Assembly: GCA_030950905.1 (NCBI GenBank)
Contig: JAUZQQ010000099.1
Location: 1 to 36,467 of the forward strand
Length of the DNA stretch: 36,467 nt
DNA from: Mariprofundaceae bacterium
GTDB lineage: Bacteria > Pseudomonadota > Zetaproteobacteria > Mariprofundales > Mariprofundaceae
Direction of reading: 5' to 3'
The position numbers and the translations under genes are program-made. Numbering within the stretch: position 1 is the stretch's first letter; each line of letters begins with the position of its first letter. The notes under the pieces are model-generated. The model did not search any database. It saw nothing but the letters and a program-made list of their open reading frames with translations, and was not told the origin of the DNA. This document shows, piece after piece, positions 34,249 through 36,467 of the stretch.

Positions 34249-35852
34249 CCGAAGAAAATCAAAAAGAATTGGGCAAAACCCTTTGGGGCATCGCTAACGA
34301 TTTGCGCGGTGCGATGAACGCAGACGATTTTCGTGACTATATGCTGTCGTTCCTGTTCTTACGTTATTTATCTGATAACTACGAAACATCTGCAAAAAAA
34401 GAGTTGGGCGTAGATTATCCAACATTGAAACCCAATGATAAACGTGCGCCTTTAAGATTATGGTATGAAGACAACGCCGAGGATATCGTTGAATTTGAAA
34501 AACAGATGCGACGTAAGGTGCATTATGTAATTGAGCCGCAGCATCTGTGGAGCAGTATTGCAGAGCTGGCCAGAACGCAAAACGATACGTTATTGGACAC
34601 CTTGCAACAGGGATTTAAGTATATTGAAAACAAATCCTTTGAAAGTACGTTTCAGGGGCTGTTCTCAGAAATCAATCTTGATTCTGAAAAGCTGGGTAAA
34701 AAATACGCTGATCGCAATGCCACGTTGTGTACCATCATTAGCAAAATCGCCGAAGGTATTGCGAAATTTTCTTCAAACAGCGATGTGTTGGGCGATGCCT
34801 ATGAATACCTGATTGGCCAGTTTGCCGCAGGATCGGGTAAAAAAGCCGGTGAGTTTTATACACCGCAACAAATATCGACGATACTGTCTAAAATTGTCAC
34901 GCTTGATAGTCAGGAGCCCGCAACAGGCCCAAAGAAAAAACTCAATAAGGTGCTTGATTTTGCCAGTGGCTCCGGTTCGTTGTTGCTCAATGTTCGCAAA
35001 CAGCTTGGCTCACACGGGATTGGTAAAATCTACGGCCAGGAAAAAAATATTACGACGTTCAACCTAGCGCGTATGAACATGCTATTGCACGGGGTAATAG
35101 ATTCGGAATTCGAAATTCACCACGGTGATTCGCTGCTCAATGATTGGGCTTTACTGAATGAAATGAACCCAGCCAAAAAACTGGAGTGCGATGCTGTGGT
35201 GGCTAATCCACCGTTTAGCTACCGCTGGGAACCGACGGAAGCATTGGGTGAAGATTTTCGTTTTAAAAGCTATGGCCTTGCGCCCAAATCAGCAGCGGAC
35301 TTTGCTTTCTTATTGCATGGTTTCCATTTTCTAAGCGATGAAGGAACCATGGCTATCATTCTGCCGCATGGTGTTCTGTTCCGTGGCGGAGCCGAATCAC
35401 GTATTCGCACCAAGCTCTTAAAAGATGGCAATATTGATACGGTGATTGGCTTGCCTGCTAACCTGTTTTTCTCAACTGGTATCCCCGTATGTATTCTGAT
35501 TTTGAAAAAGTGTAAAAAATACGATGATGTTTTATTTATCAATGCCAGCGAACACTTCGAGAAAGCTAAACGTCAAAACAACTTGCTTGATGCCCATGTT
35601 GAAAAAATCGTCGACACGTATCAATTCCGTCAAGAAGAAGATCGTTATGCAAGACGTGTTTCCATGGAAGAGATTGAGCAGAATGATTTTAACTTAAATA
35701 TTTCTCGCTATATAAGCACTGCCAAGCCTGAGCCAAAGATCGACTTGCAAGTAGTCAATGCTGAGCTGATTGATTGGGAAAATAAAATTATTGAAGCTAC
35801 CAGCAGGCACAATGCGTTTCTGCATGAGCTTGGGTTACCACCTCTACCATAG
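34245..35852 (+). CDS. hsdM: Type I modification methyltransferase subunit (HsdM)
   Basis: HsdM is the N6-adenine methyltransferase subunit that protects host sites and, with HsdS, forms the modification core. The 535-residue product begins with the usual N-terminal helical domain (LWGIANDLRGAMNADDFRDY, then LSFLFLRYLSDNYE), has the SAM-binding motif DFASGSGSLLLN (about residues 238-249), GDSLLND, and the catalytic NPPF (about 321-324). It is the last gene of the operon; having modification after restriction implies that one transcript carries both. The start overlaps the prrC stop (ATGA). Confidence 0.96.
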   Translation: MTEENQKELGKTLWGIANDLRGAMNADDFRDYMLSFLFLRYLSDNYETSAKKELGVDYPTLKPNDKRAPLRLWYEDNAEDIVEFEKQMRRKVHYVIEPQHLWSSIAELARTQNDTLLDTLQQGFKYIENKSFESTFQGLFSEINLDSEKLGKKYADRNATLCTIISKIAEGIAKFSSNSDVLGDAYEYLIGQFAAGSGKKAGEFYTPQQISTILSKIVTLDSQEPATGPKKKLNKVLDFASGSGSLLLNVRKQLGSHGIGKIYGQEKNITTFNLARMNMLLHGVIDSEFEIHHGDSLLNDWALLNEMNPAKKLECDAVVANPPFSYRWEPTEALGEDFRFKSYGLAPKSAADFAFLLHGFHFLSDEGTMAIILPHGVLFRGGAESRIRTKLLKDGNIDTVIGLPANLFFSTGIPVCILILKKCKKYDDVLFINASEHFEKAKRQNNLLDAHVEKIVDTYQFRQEEDRYARRVSMEEIEQNDFNLNISRYISTAKPEPKIDLQVVNAELIDWENKIIEATSRHNAFLHELGLPPLP

Positions 35853-36215
35853 CGCACGCTTTCGCCTTGCATGCAAAAAAATCACGGAAAACTCAACAAG
35901 AGCAATAGAATCGAAGCCTTGTATCTGACCCCATTACAAACAGTTTAATTATGGTTATCGATTGCAACACCATAGCGAGAAATCCTAGAGGGACTTTCCA
36001 TTCACCTCGCTCTCTACAGCCCCTCAATTGCGACGTTAACCTCTTGATAACATATGCTTAATTAATAGGGTCGGCTATGGTTGCTTTGATTATTCAGAAC
36101 TATGAGCATATTACGCTCTCCGCGTTGTCAAAAAAGTTATTGAACCAATCAAAACACCCAAACATCAACAATAATTTGAATGTAATATACAATAAAAAAA
36201 CTGGAGTAATAATTA
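35853..36215. other. Intergenic region after hsdM
   Basis: About 360 nt without a recognisable gene. It holds the inverted copy of the GGGGTCAG-type repeat (35892-35938), then AT-rich DNA. Two short open frames (about 35951-36062 and 36077-36223) encode nothing that I recognise. The last 20 nt carry CTGGAG, the ribosome-binding site of the phnA-like gene. No clear terminator with a T-tract is visible after hsdM. Confidence 0.5.
35892..35938 (-). repeat. Dispersed GGGGTCAG-type repeat, second copy
   Basis: The reverse complement reads TGTAATGGGGTCAG, 7 extra bases, then GCTTCGATTCTATTGCT, ending in GTTGAG. It matches 10492-10531 except for the 7-nt insertion and two substitutions, and the similarity continues weakly for about 15 nt beyond. 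It lies at the outer edge of the restriction operon. Confidence 0.8.
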
Positions 36216-36287
36216 ATGGCTAATATCCCTTCTTGTCCACAATGTAAATCAGCGTACACTTATGAAGATGGTAGTTTATATGTTTGC
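36216..36287 (+). pseudogene. PhnA/YjdM-like zinc-ribbon gene, cut after 24 codons by an IS
   Basis: The fragment encodes MANIPSCPQCKSAYTYEDGS and then LYVC, the N-terminal zinc ribbon characteristic of the PhnA (YjdM) family, whose members are about 110 residues and have no firmly established reaction. CTGGAG lies about 9 nt upstream of ATG 36216. The IS21-family terminal repeat begins exactly after codon 24 (Cys24). The chimeric frame then runs 22 codons into the IS and stops at 36354-36356. The rest of the gene would lie beyond the IS, outside the window. Confidence 0.82.
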
Positions 36288-36334
36288 TGTCAACGGTCAA
36301 CAGAAATAGTCCAAAATCGGTCAATAAGACTAGT
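36288..36334 (+). repeat. IS21-family terminal inverted repeat (left end)
   Basis: 47 nt, a perfect inverted match of 123-169, with internal 17-nt repeats as expected for IstA binding. Confidence 0.85.
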
Positions 36335-36400
36335 ACCACGCCCCAGAAGTTCGTGAAAAAAAGGTGGTCAAAATGCTGATAAATTATAATAATCCGCAGG

Positions 36401-36467
36401 ATGAACAATGTAAGAGTTATTTTAACAACAGATGAGATGAATGCCTTGAACAAGATCTGCTCCAAAC
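36401..36467 (+). CDS. istA: Probable IstA transposase N-terminus, 3'-truncated by window edge
   Basis: ATG 36401 opens a frame MNNVRVILTTDEMNALNKIC that is still open at the window end. Its place, 67 nt inside the IS left end, is where istA begins in IS21-family elements. The short sequence itself is not diagnostic, so the call depends on context. Confidence 0.5.
   Translation, partial: MNNVRVILTTDEMNALNKICSK

Larger units (their letters stand above)
36288..36467 (+). mobile_element. Left end of an IS21-family insertion sequence
   Basis: Starts TGTCAACGGTCAACAG, the 47-nt terminal repeat identical (inverted) to 123-169. Two 17-nt imperfect direct repeats starting CGGTCAA lie at 36294-36310 and 36318-36334. 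A short leader and the beginning of a transposase-type frame follow. Orientation is the same as the copy at 1-169. The element is cut by the window edge. Confidence 0.85.

Noticed and set aside
36077-36223. 48-codon plus-strand frame after hsdM
   Set aside because: No SD, Asn/Lys-rich composition expected from AT-rich DNA, and it overlaps the better-supported phnA-like start.
170-36287. The 36-kb segment as a composite transposon between two IS21-type copies
   Set aside because: It is mostly housekeeping genes (leuCD, prfC, panBC, icd, typA, carA, lptCAB, nadB), and each IS end interrupts a different gene. Independent insertions and an assembly break are simpler.
36220-36465. Minus-strand hydrophobic frame at the right edge
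   Set aside because: Lies antisense to the phnA fragment and the IS21 end, and its apparent hydrophobicity comes from AT-rich DNA.
1-36467. tRNA, rRNA or riboswitch genes
   Set aside because: I saw no cloverleaf-like gene, rRNA segment or cobalamin riboswitch (including the short gap before btuF). A covariance-model scan would be needed to exclude small RNAs.

Overview
The window looks like a chromosomal segment of a Gram-negative, moderately AT-rich proteobacterium. The lptC-lptA-lptB export genes, outer-membrane and lipoprotein signals, PrfC/RF3 and proteobacterial-type biosynthetic genes support this. I cannot fix the species. A zetaproteobacterium or gamma/beta-like lineage would fit, but that is a guess. 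Housekeeping genes make up most of the sequence, interrupted by at least three mobile or defence patches.

Left edge (1-771): the 3' end of an IS21-family element (istB tail plus a 47-bp terminal repeat) sits inside a broken IS3-family element. From 772 to 9653 the genes are housekeeping: leuD and leuC (minus strand), divergent prfC, a small unannotated zinc-ribbon protein, a CvpA-family membrane protein, overlapping panB-panC, an AIM24-family protein and a BepA-like M48 metalloprotease lipoprotein. At 9687-12361 a BtuF-like binding protein is followed by about 1.7 kb of foreign DNA holding an orphan HipA-like kinase and a decayed IS1182-type transposase. This insert is bracketed by two 154-bp copies of the btuF 3' end that differ at three positions.

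From 12441 to 21213: an isocitrate dehydrogenase fused to a YbeL/DUF1451 zinc-ribbon domain, an unknown TPR protein, a beta-carbonic anhydrase, an IS66-like remnant, a DUF4153 membrane protein, an XRE-ImmA/IrrE protein translationally coupled to a truncated DUF4411 (PIN-like) gene, and an outer-membrane beta-barrel gene with a Cys/His-rich small protein. From 21394 to 27815: typA, carA, then a tightly packed lptC-lptA-lptB-nadB run.

From 27832 to 35852 there is a complete type I restriction-modification operon in the order hsdR-hsdS-dinD-prrC-hsdM, with overlapping or closely spaced genes. The PrrC-like anticodon nuclease suggests a two-layer defence: DNA restriction, plus suicidal tRNA cleavage if a phage disarms the restriction enzyme. 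DinD is an unusual extra member. The right edge holds the first 24 codons of a phnA/yjdM-like gene, cut by a second copy of the same IS21-family element in the same orientation as the left copy. The window is therefore bounded by IS copies, which is also where an assembly would be expected to break.

Family assignments come from reading the translated sequences and remembered family motifs. No database search was run.
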